Positions 1 through 12,426 of a DNA stretch of 64,000 nucleotides are shown here, piece by piece; position 1 is the first letter of the stretch, and every line of letters begins with the position of its first letter. The notes under the pieces are model-generated. The model ran no database searches, had not been told where the DNA came from, and worked only from the letters and a program-made list of their open reading frames with translations. The translations under genes were made by a program, and so were the position numbers. The stretch comes from Toxonevra muliebris (Eukaryota > Arthropoda > Insecta > Diptera > Pallopteridae), in assembly GCA_963691655.1 (NCBI GenBank), contig OY829329.1:20846708-20910707 (forward strand), given 5' to 3'.

Positions 1-1056
1 AAGCGACACATATGAATCAAATCAGGATTGAACTAAACTGAAGAGTAAAGAAGGAAACGACAACGACGACATTATCCAGGTAATGATACCGTAACAAAAC
101 ACAGGCATGAATCAGTCGAAGCGGCAGGCAGCAACAGCAATCAGTAACAGCAGCGGCAACGGCAGCAGCAGTAAAGGCATCAACCAACCAGCCCACGTGA
201 CTAACGGACGAAACGAATGAGTATATAAATGACGACCTGGCTGGCTCGTGAGGCTGACACATTTCTGTTTGAAAATTTCTAAATAATAAAAAAAACGAAT
301 GAACGAATGAATGGCAACAACGACGACGACGATTGTTGCTATCGCAATTGCTGTCATTGTATTATAGTTGCATGTGTGTGTGTGTGTGTGCGTTGCACGC
401 CCACGTACACACGCAACTTACGAGAAAAATCTCATACTCTCAATACACACAATCTCGGAAAACTGAAAACTTAAACACAGCAATTTGCAAATGTTGAAAA
501 TTTATGCATGACAACAAATACAAAAGAGATACTCGCTCGTGCTCCCCCCCTCTCTCCCTCCACATCCACACACACACACACACAACATAAACAACAAAAG
601 ACATAAACGCAGCAACAACAACATTATCCTGCAGCAAGCCCCGAGATTTATCGGCTTTTATTTATCATTGTCATCGTCATTACGTGGTAAATGTTGCGAT
701 GTTGTTGTTTTAAAATACACACACACACACACATACACGAACTCTGTGTAAACCTGAAGAAGGGCGAAACTGTAAAGCAAAAATCTCACAATGCTTTTGA
801 TGAATTTGAGCGTAGAAATGTAAAGCTAAAATAACAAACGCAAACGCAAAAAAAAGAAAAGAAGAAATTAACGGCACACGTCACAAATTCTCGCAGTCTT
901 ATGGGCGCACATCATTTGCTTAGAAAATGACAAGCGGCGAATGCATTGAGTTAGAAAAATAAGACAAACGGATGGTTGCATTGAAAGATTGAGGCAAATG
1001 AATGTATGACAAATGCATTTAGGAGATTTTAAACTCAGGATTTTATAAGTTTCTGT
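1..1056. other. Non-coding, microsatellite-rich sequence
   Basis: No supported gene. The stretch contains CAG/CAA/CGA trinucleotide-rich sequence (about 60-200 and 300-355), a (TG)n run at about 373-390 and (CA)n runs at about 567-583 and 716-732. Short open frames here are low-complexity translations. It resembles fly intronic or intergenic DNA. Confidence 0.7.
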
Positions 1057-2275
1057 GGTTGTCAGTACCACAAATACTAACCATCTCCGTTTACTAGAAT
1101 GACGACAACGATTAATAGATTTCGCATTGAAAATTTGTTGACGGTCACTCTTCGATTCGATCTCAAGTTCGTAAAATCGTATTTGCCAAACTGAGCTCTC
1201 TAAATCAAGTTGGTCAAACTGAGCTCGATAAATCAAGTTAGCCAAACTGAGAGCGCTCAATCAAGTTCATTCATTCATTAAATCGAGTTTGCGAAACTGA
1301 GCTCGCCAAATTCGGTTCACCAAACTGAGCTCTCCAAATCAGGTTTATCAAATGGAGCTCTCTCTTAATTAAGCTCGCTTAACTAAAGTCGCTAAATCAA
1401 GGGGTTGTCTGTACTACAAATACTAACCGTCTCCGTTAACTAAAACGACGACTGCGACTAATAGATTTCGCATTGAATATTTAGTTAACGTTAACTCGAT
1501 CTCGCGAACTCTTTAACAAGACTATGGAGTGTAGTTCATGAAATCTACATCAAACTAAGCTCGCTAAATCAAGCAGGCCAAAGTGAGCTCGCTAAATCAA
1601 GTTGGCCAAAGTGAGCTCGCTAAATTAAGCTCATTCATTCATTTAATTGAGTTCGCTAAACTGAGCTCGCCAAATGCCGTTCACCAAACTGAGCTCTCCA
1701 AATCAGGTTTACCAAATAGAGCTCTCTAAATTGAGTTTACCAAAACTGAGCTCGCTTAACTAAGCACGCTAAATCAATGGGTTGTCTGTACCACAAATAC
1801 TAACGGTCTCCGTTAACTAAAACAACAACACCGACTTGCACTCTTCGATTCGATCTCGCAAACTCGTCTCCACAGTCTTGTTAAAAAGACTTGTTGAGAA
1901 ATCAAATAGAAAATTTACAGGATTTGGGAAGCTTTGAACTCAAGGCTCCGTATGATTCCAAGGCTATCATAGCGATTTCGCGAACTCGAACTGGGTTTAT
2001 GGCTTTATATGATTGTTGTTCTTATAGTGGCTTAAATCCAAGTCCATTGTCACACATATCAAACATAATTTTAGTTGTCTGTGTTAGTGAGATCGAAGTC
2101 AAGCAAGTGACCAACTTCAATTCTCCGAACTCGCGAGCTTGGATTGGTTGTCGTAGCAATAAATATCGACCGACTTTATTAACTAGAACGACGACACCGA
2201 CTTACACGAACGGGCAGCGGCTGGCTTTGAGTAGCGGCTCAGTTGTAAAATCGACAGTCGATCATTTTACTGAGT
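1057..2275. repeat. Higher-order tandem repeat, about 350-375 bp period
   Basis: A landmark that begins GGTTGTCTGTACC and runs on into ACAAATACTAAC recurs near 1057, 1403, 1780 and, more diverged, 2146. The spacings are 346, 377 and 366 bp. Each large unit contains several copies of a smaller motif of about 25 bp built on CTGAGCTCGCTAAATCAAG. Open frames crossing it (868-1260 minus, 1891-2277 plus) show no recognisable protein and follow the repeat. Confidence 0.75.
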
Positions 2276-2719
2276 AGTAGTTTAGTTTCTTAATTTTCTG
2301 ACCAATTGGAAACAGTAAGAAAATGTGCGCGAAAATTTTTTCAAGACCTACAATGAATAGCTTCAAACTGCCGTCACCTTTTTGTTTTTTTAACCTTTAA
2401 CAGGCTTGAATTGCCCGCAAATAACCGGATAATCTTTAATTTCATGTTAAAATATCTCTCTTATTTAAGCTGCTTGATTTTGTGATCGAGAGTTCACTTC
2501 GCAACGACACTTTCTAAATTAAATTTGTTTGGCAGTGAAAGAATTTAGCATCGTACACTATCGGGTAGGTAGGACAGACCTAGAGCTAAGCAGTCAAGTG
2601 CTTATAGACTGTGACTTTGTAACCTCAAGCTTGGTGAGTTTCTCTGGGTGAGTTTCATGTCGAAAATCTCTTTTGCTAGTTTATTTGTTTGTTTTAAGTG
2701 ACGGTTCGATCCACGAACC
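2276..2719. other. Non-coding, possibly LINE 3' UTR at its right end
   Basis: No gene seen. The right part (about 2540-2719) lies directly downstream, on the minus strand, of the RNase H remnant and could be that element's 3' untranslated region. No poly-A tail or target-site duplication was identified. Confidence 0.4.
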
Positions 2720-3700
2720 CAATTAGTATTGACGCGCCGTTTTATTGCCACATCCTCAGTTAGTAAGTTGTATGTTTAAACGATTTGGTTACAGCCATTG
2801 AGCGTTTACAACCATTTCGTTTGGTTTTGGTACTTGAGTGGGTCTTTGATATTGGTTTTCGATAGCTCTCCGAGGCTGTTAAAGAGTGGTTTGCCCCGAG
2901 TGTTCAGCTTATCCTTCCATAAGGCTGGGCACTCGCAGAGGAAGTAGATTACTTTTTACTCTGGTTATTTGCAGCTACGGCACAAACTACGGTAAGGGAT
3001 GCCCATTCTGGCTGCTTGCACTCCGATATGCTAGAAGCCTGTAATACCTGCCGTAAGTCCTAATAGATCCCTTCGGTTTTTGTTGATAAGTTGTTCCGTT
3101 TTCCTTTAATCGTAGCACGGCCATAGCGTACTGTAGGTCCTGCATTTCACTGGCCGATTCCACCTACAATTGGGTTTTTGGAGATATCCTGATGCGATTC
3201 CGCTCGTAACTGTAGTTAGTGATGTTAATACTGATTCTGCCTAGGATTCGCTCAGTGAAGATCCTTTTCACGCCAGTTCGTTAGCCATAACGTTACCCCT
3301 AATGCTCCGATGTCCCGGGATCTAAATCAAGGTAACACTATATTGACGAGTTATTGCTGTGAGGCTCTCCCTGCACTGGGTTACAAGATTTGAGGTTTTT
3401 AAGGCCGAGTTGAGCGCTATGATCGTGGCCTGACTATCCAATAGGATAGCAATAATAATTTCGAGGATGTAATCTACTTCCAGTAACCTACGCGCCCTTC
3501 TTATAGCTAACACTTCCGCCTGGAGCACGTTAGCTGAGTTGGGGAGACGAACAGATCTTTCGATATTCAACTTCTCCGAGACTTTTTCGAGTAATTTTAC
3601 TTGCAAAAAATCGTACGAAAGTGTACAGCGCTGACGTTGTTTGGTTAACCGAGAAACCATGACCAGAATGAGTAAAAACTGTAAGATTTTAAGCATAAAT
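2720..3700 (-). pseudogene. Non-LTR retrotransposon remnant: RNase H domain and C-terminal zinc knuckle
   Basis: Minus-strand translation shows the 3' third of ORF2 of an RNase H-bearing LINE (I/R1/LOA-type). RNase H blocks appear in order: a QAEVLAIRRA helix with its acidic residue, ILLDSQATIIAL with the catalytic Asp, CRESL and VTLI, then after a stop IPGHRSIRGN and ANELA around the last catalytic region. Further downstream, near 2900-3010, comes a post-RNase H cysteine/histidine motif of the SLCRSC...FLCECPALWKDKL type. Stop codons replace expected Trp and Gln codons and frames shift, so it cannot be functional. The longest open piece is 124 codons (3322-3696). The endonuclease and reverse transcriptase are absent, as expected from 5' truncation. 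Assignment to RNase H-bearing LINEs is firm; the clade is not. Confidence 0.8.
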
Positions 3701-5584
3701 CCGACGGTAGGAAAATCGTGTTATGAATGTAAGCCAAGTAAAGATTTTTCGCTACAGATGTTGGTATATCAACCCATCCTACCTGTCACTTTTTTAATGG
3801 GCTATTCAGACCAACTTGTTGTTCTGATTTACCCCCTTCAGAACGAGTTAAACTCTGTCAGTTTTGTTTGTGTCTAAAGCATTTTACATCACTGTGTCAC
3901 ATTCTATAACCATCGATTCATCACAATCCAACCACCTACCTAACTACGCCATGACTCTGACATGATTTCCGCAAACTTAAGCGAAAGAAATGTGAAAATA
4001 AGTAAAAGAAAAAACATGCGTTTATGCAACCGAATCGGTTCAGTTCGGTTCGGTTCGATACGTTCGTTTGCCTGTATGTGTCAATCACTTGTAATCATTC
4101 AAGCGCGTTTTATGCTGTGAATAAGAATGTGGAAACTAAAACCATATTCTTCCAATTCGATGTGACTGAAAAGCGAGTCGCCAAGCAGGCAAGCGGGCAG
4201 GCAGTGAGACAGGCAAACAGGCACGTAAGCAGGCAATAGCAAACACTTCGCAGTGTGGCTGGCTGGAATAGGGACTCCCGAGAAGTTAGTGTTGTTTTTA
4301 TTGTTGCTCAACGCACACTATGCTACTAGACAATAAGTCGTCGTCAAACTACAGCAGAAGCCGTCGTAATAACATCAATTTCAATCCATCCGCCCGTCCA
4401 TCTATCCATCCTTAATATCTACTCGTCGTCGTATCTATGTGTCTATGCGTATGTCTTCTGATAATAATCGTACAACGACGAGCTACTTTTAAGTGGTTTT
4501 CTTCCACTTCCACTTTTATTCTTCTCTACAAGTTTTTTTTTCTTTCTTTTATATTTATGTATTTTTTTATAGTGTTTATTTGATAGTTGTTGTTGTTAGT
4601 GTGATGTCTCGCATTGTAGTGAGACGAGTATGTGCTTCAAACGATAGCAGCATCAAAAACAACAACAACAACGTTGGGCAATTGTTAATTTAAGGTCAAA
4701 GTGTATGCGTTGTTTATTGTTGTTAAATTGCTCTCTTGTTATCGCTTATGCTGGGAATATTCTATAATTCTAATTCACTCGCATTCATTCACGCATTGCG
4801 CAATAAACAACAAACAAACAGACAAAACATACATTGAAATTTTTGTTTATTTTTTACTTACTTAATAGAACAAATTTGTGAAATGATTAATTTCAATTTA
4901 TTTAAGTTTAACACTTTGTTAAGAATTTAGAATTATTTTTACATACAAGCGAAAACGCGTCGGATTCACCATTTTCAGCTTGCTTTAAGTTGCTTATGCT
5001 TAAATTTGCATGAAAGTACAATAAAAAAGAGAACAAATCGTTGCAAATAGGGAAAATAAACGATTTCAAGAGAGCAGAGAGTGGTTTAGGCTGGTCGAAA
5101 GTTGATAGTCGCAATCGTATGCAGTGAGGGAGAGAGAGAGAGAAAAAGACAGTCCGTCCATCAGAATTTGTTAATTGGCAACTTGGCGATTCTCTTGGTT
5201 TCTGGTAAGGTAGGGGATAGAACGAATACGAATAGCTCGGAATGAGCAGCTCGGCAATGTTCATCTCCGCAATGTTCAGCTTGGTATTGCTCAGCTCGGC
5301 AACGTTCTCTTTGCTAGTTTTCGATTTTAAGTTCGATGGATTGGCTCTTGGTAAAAACTGCTTTTCCAAGAGCTCCTCAGTTTGGCTATGTGAGTTGAGT
5401 TTTTCTTAGAATGAAATGAAATGTGAGTACGAGCTTGCGAAGTGAAAATCCATCGGCAAAAAGACTAAAGGTTATTAAGGTGGCAAAATTTCTTCGTTTC
5501 TTGGCCGATTGGTAATGGTATGAAAATAAAAAGTTTGGGACTATGTAGGTCGGCAACGAGTTTTTAAGGTTTACTCATTTAAAT
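3701..5584. other. Non-coding sequence, no gene seen
   Basis: Unique-looking AT-rich sequence with GCAGGCAAGC-type short repeats at about 4180-4240, CAACAACAAC near 4660 and a GA run near 5130-5145. Open frames (for example 4908-5369 minus, 153 codons) show no domain, splice structure or family resemblance. From about 5210 words such as CAGCTCGGCAA recur and lead into the satellite that follows. Confidence 0.6.
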
Positions 5585-6890
5585 TCACTGAATGCTCGCG
5601 AGCTGAAAAAAACAGGACAAATTGAGCAGCTTGATAAGGTAGCAAAAGCAGTTACAGCCCTGACATGGAACGAAATCGCAGATTAAGCTGAAAAAACAGG
5701 GCGAATTGAGGAGCTTGATAAGGTAACAAAGATCAAGCTCGCGAGTTGAAAAAAAACCGGGACAAATTGAGCTTGATAAGTCTTTCCTGACACGGAACGA
5801 AATCGCAGATCGAGCTCGCGAGCTGAAAAAGAAGAAAGACAAATTGGGGAGCTTGATAAGGTAGTAAAGGTAGTTGCTTTCCTGACATGGAAAAAATAGC
5901 AGATAGAGCTCGTGAGCTGAAAAAATAGGACAAATTGAGGAGCTTGATAAGGTAGCAAAGGCAGTTACTGCCCTGACATGGAACGAAATCGCAGATCGAG
6001 CTGAAAAAAACAGGTCAAATTTAGAAGTTTGATAAGGTAACAAAGATCGAGCTCGCGAGCTGAAAAAAAACCGGGACAAATTGAGGAGCTTAATAAGTCT
6101 TTCCAGACACAGAACAAAATCGCAGATCGAGCTCGTGAGCTGAAAAAAACAAGGCAAATTGAAGAGCCTTATAAGATAGCAAGGGAAGTTGCTTTCCTGA
6201 CATGGATCGAAATCCCAGATCGAACTAGCGAGCTGAAAAAAAAACCGGGACAATTGAGGTGTTTGATAAGATAGCAAAGAAAGTTGAGATCTTAATTGGG
6301 AACGAAATCAGTGACCGCGCTCGCAAGCTGAAAAAAAACCGGGACAAATTGAGGAGCTTGATAAGGTAGCAAAGGCAGTTACTGCCCTGACATGGAACGA
6401 AATCGCAGATCGAGCTGAAAAAAAACAGGGCAAATTGAGGAGCTTGATAAGGTAACAAACATCAAGCTCGCGAGCTGAAAAAAACCCGGAGCAAATTGAG
6501 CTTGATAAGCCTTTCCTGACACGGAACGAAATCGCAGATCGAGCTCGCGAGCTGAAAAGAAGAAGGACAAATTGGGGAGCCTGATAAGTTAGCAAAGGAA
6601 GTTGCTTTCCTGACATTGAAAGAAATAGCAGATCGAGCTGAAAAAAACAAGGCAAATTGAAGAGCCTGATAAGATAGCAAAGGAAGTTGCTTTCCTGACA
6701 TGGATCGAAATCCCAGATCGTACTCGCGAGCTGAAAAAAAACGGGGCAATTGAGATGCTTGATAAGATGGCAAATTAAGTTGAGATTTTAATTGGGAACG
6801 AAATCAGTGACCGAGCTTGCGAGCTGAAAAAAAAACCGGGAAAAATTGAGGAGTTCAATAAGATACCGGAGGTTGAGGACGATGCAGAAC
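5585..6890. repeat. Satellite array with AGCTCGCGAGCT palindrome and about 500-bp higher-order unit
   Basis: Monomers of about 50-95 bp share three blocks: AGCTCGCGAGCTGAAAAA, CAAATTGAGGAGCTTGATAAG and CCTGACATGGAACGAAATC. The first contains a perfect 12-bp palindrome. A rarer block, TTAATTGGGAACGAAATCAG, occurs near 6293 and 6790, which defines a larger unit of about 497 bp with an extra monomer in the second copy. Minus-strand open frames of 230, 115 and 103 codons exist only because the repeat lacks stops in those frames. They are not genes. Confidence 0.85.
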
Positions 6891-8074
6891 TGAGCAGCTC
6901 TGCAATGAATCGTTAAACACAGCACGTCAAAATTTATTGCTCGCTGTCAATTTCAGGAGTTGAACTATTTTAGCTCTTGTCCTAGCATACAACGAACGAG
7001 TTCGCAAAGTGATATCAACATTGAAAGCTTTCCAAATTTAATCGTTTCATGCGAATATTGCCACACTGTACAGCGCCTACTACGACTAGAAAGATGACGA
7101 ACGAACGAGAGTTCTTTCCTTACGATGAGCAACAACAAACCCAATAAAAAAAAGAAAGATGGATATCAACACAGAACTTGGACATACAAAACAATTGTTT
7201 GCATTGTTGTTGCTTGGATGGCGGCGATAAGTATCGGATACAATAATTTTGAGCGACGAGCTAAGTATGTGTATCTTTAAGCAAATACTCTATATCGTCA
7301 TAGTCGTCGCTGCTGTCGACGACTCTTCAAAGAAGAATCTCAGACAAACAGAGCAAGCAAAAGTAACCAAAAATAAATACAAACACAAAACCAAAAAAAA
7401 AAAAAAGAATGAAGCACTGCCAAAAGCATGAATGAATGATGATGAATGTGTGTGTGTGTGTGTGTGTGTGTGATAAAACGGTATCTGAAGTAGAACGCGC
7501 GGAAGTGGAAGACGACGAGAGAAGGAGCAGTTGCGTGGCTGCTCTACTGGCTCGTGTGTCATTTACAAATATTTGAATTTGTCAGGCTAGAAGAGGCAGT
7601 CAGAAATTAGGAGAAAAGCGTGTGGGCGTTTGCGGTGAACAACGTTTGCGGGTTTTCGTACTTTCTTTTGCCACTTCCACACATACTTCCGAATTATGTA
7701 ACCAACAAACAATGAAAATCATGTATGCGTGCAAGTGCAAGTGTAACTGTATGTGTGTGTGTGTGTGTGTGTCTATATGTCTGTTTGAAATATACGATGT
7801 GTGTGTTTAGGCTCAATTAATCAGCGGTACATAGAGAAACTTCTGCTACTTTCCCGAAAAGCAGCAGCAGCAGTAATTTCCGCATGTCCGCACTTCTAAT
7901 AAATAAATACAACATATACCAAAAAACAAATACAACAAGCACACACACATACAAACGCCATTTATAGATACATGTATACAGAATTATGCAAATACGTTTA
8001 AATATATGTATGTGTATTTTTATTTTTGTTATAATTAACGCATATAGAATGAATTGATGAACGTTAGCATTGTA
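6891..8074. other. Non-coding sequence with (GT)n microsatellites
   Basis: No gene seen. A (GT)n run of about 12 units lies near 7448-7471, with another near 7751-7771. A long A-run at about 7390-7407 and GCAGCAGCAG near 7861 are the other features. Small open frames are microsatellite translations. Confidence 0.65.
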
Positions 8075-8532
8075 CAGCTGTGTTCGAAATAATAGGAGTG
8101 CTGATACGAATTTTTTCTTTTGAAAATTAATTTTGATCATATGTATAACGATGTGCAAGCCACCCGAACTTCTAACGGTATTTACAATGGTATTTACAAT
8201 TTAAATTAAGTTGTTTTTGATGTGATAATAAAAGTATAACATTTCTATTTTGCAATTTTTTTTTTTTTATATATAAAATTTTAAAATTATGCTAGTGCAA
8301 GCTAAAAATTTTGTTACTGCATTGGAGTTTTCATTAGCCCTGTCAAATCAGGTGACGAGTGCGGAAGGTACTCATTTTATTTATTTATTTTTTTTTATAT
8401 TTTAAAGAGGCAAATTGAATTAATAATTTGTTTTGAGAAAAATTACTAAATAAAATTTAAGTTTTTTTTGTTAAAAAAAATAAAGACTTTGTGTTGTTAC
8501 TGTTATCACTCCTATTATTTTGAACACAGCTG
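8075..8532. mobile_element. Non-autonomous Tc1/mariner-type MITE, 458 bp
   Basis: Terminal inverted repeats of 26 bp start CAGCTGTGTTC; the left arm is 8075-8100 and the right arm 8507-8532, with one mismatch. Each end abuts a TA dinucleotide (8073-8074 and 8533-8534), the target duplication expected for Tc1/mariner transposition. The interior is AT-rich with no transposase reading frame, so movement would depend on a transposase supplied elsewhere. The terminal sequence resembles Tc1-like elements of other animals; that likeness is from memory. Confidence 0.88.
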
Positions 8533-8534
8533 TA

Positions 8535-10194
8535 TGTCCTCTTATAGGAAAAGCTTATTTGATGTCGGTGTTGTTGTTTTATTTATTATTATTGTTGTTG
8601 TTTATGGTGCTACTACTACTGCTGCTGCTTTAGTGGCTAATGTAAATATACAAATAAATCATAATTAGGTATGTAAACATTTAACATATTCATACGAGTA
8701 CGTACTTCATCACTCACTACATACATCCTCACTTCTTTTCCAACTCTCTTGTTTTCATTCTCTCCTCTTTTGCTTGCACTCACTTCCTCACTTGCACTCT
8801 CAATTTAAATACACTCAATCACTCTTTACCTATGTATTTATGCATGCTCTCTGCTGCTCTCTCTTTTATGTCCACCCGAATATCGTTGGCTCATTAAATA
8901 ATGTTCAATAAATTTCGGCGTTCTCTCTCCCGCTCTTCCTCTCTCTCTCTCTCTTTGTGAGTATTTTACAGTAATCTCGCTCCACTTAGCTTTAGTGTTG
9001 TTTGTGTTATTATTTAAAATACACTAACTACACCCAATAGATTCATTGTTACGGTTGTTGTACTTATAAAGAGAGTGTGTGTGTGTGTGGGAGAGAAGAA
9101 GAGTGAGATAAATAACTATGTAATAAGTATTGTTGTTGTAAAATAAAATGTAAATGTTTTTGTTTTTTTTTTTTTGTGTTTAGTTAGAAAATGTAATTTA
9201 ATTTTATGGTTTAGACAATAAATTAAACATTTAATTGGACATTGTTGTTATATGATGCGTAAAAATATGTGTAGATATGTATGTATTTATGAATGGGTGT
9301 GTGTATGTGTTTCACCACAAACCTAAAAAAGGTTGAGGTCAAGTGTTTATTTTTCTTTTTTTTTTGAGGGTGCGCTCTCTCTCACTCACTCTCTCTCGCT
9401 CTCTATGGGAATAAATGTCAAGTTAAGTGCAACAACAACAATTTTTATTACTATTACATTTCTTATCAGTGTACATTAAATTTTCTGTAGGTCTAATTGA
9501 CATTACACACACCCTACTTCCCTTCTTTCCCTCCATTATTATTGGGTGTGGTGTAGGTAGTTATATTTTTCAATGTTTTTAGTATGGTTGCCTTTACAAA
9601 GAAATTGGATTTTAAATTATTATTACATAATTGATTGAACACTAATTATTACATACTATAACAAACTTTTACTTCCAGTTCTTACTATTCTACTAGTTCC
9701 TACAGTGTTTTACCTAAATCTGCATACTAAAAATAAAAAAAAAACATCAAAATAAAATTAATTATAAATGTTATTAATATTTAATAATGTAACAAAATAC
9801 TTTTTCATTTATGCTCTGCTGCATTTACATATTTGTTCCATTTGTTTATAATAAATAGAATCTCTATGTATTCTGCAAACAAACTAAAATATTTAAGCTG
9901 ATTTGACCAAACTAAGTAATTTGAGAGTTGCACAGAAACGACAAAGAGACAGACATTCATACAGAATAATAAAATCAGCACATTTATAGTTATAAATAAT
10001 TAAAATTAAGTAATAAACTCTCTGCTTATATGAAACTAAGTATGTTTTTGGCAATATGTGCTAAAAATAAATTATTTATTTAGAATAAAATTGAAGCGTA
10101 TGTGGAGTAGAATTAATTTGCCAAGTGATAAGCAGACATTTTTTGTCGTATGAGAAAAATTGATTAAGTTTGAAAATTTCAAGATCGTTGAAAA
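8535..10194. other. AT-rich non-coding sequence
   Basis: No gene seen. It contains CT-rich runs (8735-8960, 9370-9405), a (GT)n run near 9074-9090 and long A/T stretches. Stops are dense in all frames. Confidence 0.65.
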
Positions 10195-11330
10195 ATAATT
10201 GTGACCCCAGCGCTTCGGGCCACGTTTTATCACGGCAAAAACCAAGAAATATCAGTGGGCCGAATATTAAAAATTAGTGAAGGAACGAGGAAGTCGATGA
10301 GGGGCAAGGGAATCAGCGATGAGAAGAATAATTCACTATTGGGAAAGGTAAGTCAGTGTGGAAAAAAGAAAGTCATTGAGGGAAAACTTAAATCGGTGAA
10401 AAAAGGGAAATTAGTGATGGAACAAGAAAATCAGTGAGAGGAAAATAAATTTGGTGATAGAATAAGAAGTCAGTGAAAAATAAGATTAATCTGTTAGGGA
10501 AAGGGAAAAAACTAGTGAAGGGAAAGAAAGTCACTGTTCCTCATCAAACGGAAGACAAAGAGGGGAAGAAGGAGGGGCAAAAGGAAGTCAGGGGAAAAGG
10601 GAGGTTGGAGAGGCACAAAAGAAATCGATGAAGAATAAGGAAAATGAGTGAAGAAAAGGGAAATTAGTGAGAAAAAGGGAAGTCAGTGAGGGCAAAGAGA
10701 AGCCAGTTAGAAAAACAAGAAAACAGGGGGCAAAAAGAAGTCGTTGAGGGTGAATTGAAGCCGATTGGGGGAAGGGTAAGTTGGTGAGGAGCAAAGAAGT
10801 CGGTAATGAGTGAAGGAAAGGGAAATTAATGAAGGGAGTGGGAAATCAGAGAGAGGAAGACAGAAGTCAGTGGGAAAAAATGGAAATCAGTTACGGGAAA
10901 GGAAGTCGGTGAGGGAAAACGGAAATCGGTGAGGGGAAAAAAGAAATCAGTGATAAGAATGGAGAAGCCAGTAAGGGGAAAAAGGAAACCAGTTAAGTTG
11001 GTGAGGCGAAAGGAAAGATAGTGAGTTACAAAAGAATTTCCATGAGGGAAAATGAAAATTAGTGACGGAACAGGGAAGTCTGTAAGATGAATCAAAAGTC
11101 AATGATGAAAAAAAGTAATCAGTGAGGGGAAAAGGAAAATTAGTGAGAGAAAAAGTGTGTCAGTGAGGGAAAGAGACCTCAGAGCAAGAAAAAATGCAAG
11201 TTAGTCAAAAAAAGAAATAAGAGAAATCAATGATCAGAAAGAGAAGTCAGTGAGGAACGAAAGAAAGCCAAAGACGGAAAAGGGAAGTCAGCATAAAAAA
11301 GGAGACTCGGTGAGGTATAAGAAAAGGATG
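10195..11330. repeat. GA-rich degenerate minisatellite
   Basis: The + strand consists of imperfect units of about 18-22 bp built on GGAAATCAGTGAGGGGAAAA, with AGTCAGTGAGG as the recurring core. The + strand is strongly purine-rich, so an RNA or DNA strand could form purine-tract structures; that is inference. Open frames on both strands (such as 10826-11095 minus) are by-products of the repeat. Confidence 0.85.
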
Positions 11331-11404
11331 GCAATGATCCAATGAAAAAATATGAAAATATTTTAAAATTCTGAGACAGAGATGAATATGTGGCTGAACT
11401 TTTA

Positions 11405-11700
11405 TTCACCATAAATTCAAGACCGAGGGTCTTAAGTGGGTAGCGCACTAGACTTTAACCTGCAGAGTTGCGAGTTCGATTTCGACAGTGAACAGAGGAT
11501 CCATTGCCGTCGGAAAATCGTTTCGACTAAACACAATTGCGACAGACGACGGTAAGCATGAGTACATGCCAGTAAATTCTTAACGAATAATCAAAATTTT
11601 AACTATGATGAGCTCGATGTATATATCTTATATAAATTGAGGTAAGCAAGATATGCAACCCTGTTCTTCGCTCCGACGGAGAAAATATGAAATAAAACCA
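11405..11700 (+). mobile_element. tRNA-related SINE-like sequence
   Basis: Between about 11421 and 11493 lies a tRNA-like head: TTAAGTGGGTAGCGCA resembles the pol III A box and D arm, and GCGAGTTCGATTTCGAC resembles the B box and T arm. The spacing is near 40 nt, as in a tRNA. The region between reads like a lysine-type anticodon arm (AGACTTTAACCT), but T-stem pairing is broken and there is no closed acceptor stem, so it is not a working tRNA. The tail runs through non-tRNA sequence to AAATAAAACC near 11691. Whether the SINE body ends there is uncertain. Confidence 0.55.
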
Positions 11701-12426
11701 AGCCGGAGAAAACCCGACGGTAAAACTATATGCCAGAGTGGTAACCTTAACCTGATTTCCCCTAAATGGTCACTCTATGCTCCTTAAAAGGACTCTGGGA
11801 ATATTTACCCCTAGTGGTCTCTCTAGCTAAGTACCTAAACCCTCATTTTGGGATACAAACGCAGTAAACGTTGTAATAATGCTGAATCTTAAATCGAATA
11901 TGTAGAGATCGCTTAGTATATCCTCTAAATTTTCCGCCGACCTTGTATCCGATTATAAGGTTCCCACTCAGTGACCTTCATTAAGATTTAAAACCAAAAA
12001 TGGATTTATTGAAATTCCTCTCACTTTGGTCCTGACATGAACTCTCATAAAATTGAGAATATCATTTGGAAGAAGTTGAACTTTGGTTCGTTTTCAAGGT
12101 TTCGGTTTCCTTAAGAGATAGACTTAACCCTTTTTCCTCCCTTCTATAGCTGTAGTATTCGCTAGGTACCTGCACGTGCATTAAATTTTGTGTCCGTTTA
12201 TTTTCTTATCGATTTTTATGCACCTAAAAATTTCATTATTCCCACTGAATAGGTTTAAAATGTTCATGGTTACTTGCAGCTTTCCCAGAGTTTATTTCTA
12301 TAATAAAAAAAACGATGATGATGAGAATGATGAATCTTTTGTTTGGTCTTTGTCTCCATACAGCAATAAGTACGAATACCCGTACAAATAAAAGCTTCTT
12401 TCTCTACTATACAAATACATTACATT
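11701..12426. other. Non-coding sequence
   Basis: No recognisable gene or repeat. The 67-codon frame at 12188-12391 shows no domain. Confidence 0.55.

Noticed and set aside
5585..6277. 230-codon minus-strand frame with repeated FFQLASSICDF
   Set aside because: It is a translation of the palindrome-bearing satellite, and sister frames are open in the same array.
11420..11493. A functional tRNA gene
   Set aside because: A and B boxes are present, but the T stem is mispaired and no 7-bp acceptor stem closes, so a SINE head is the better reading.
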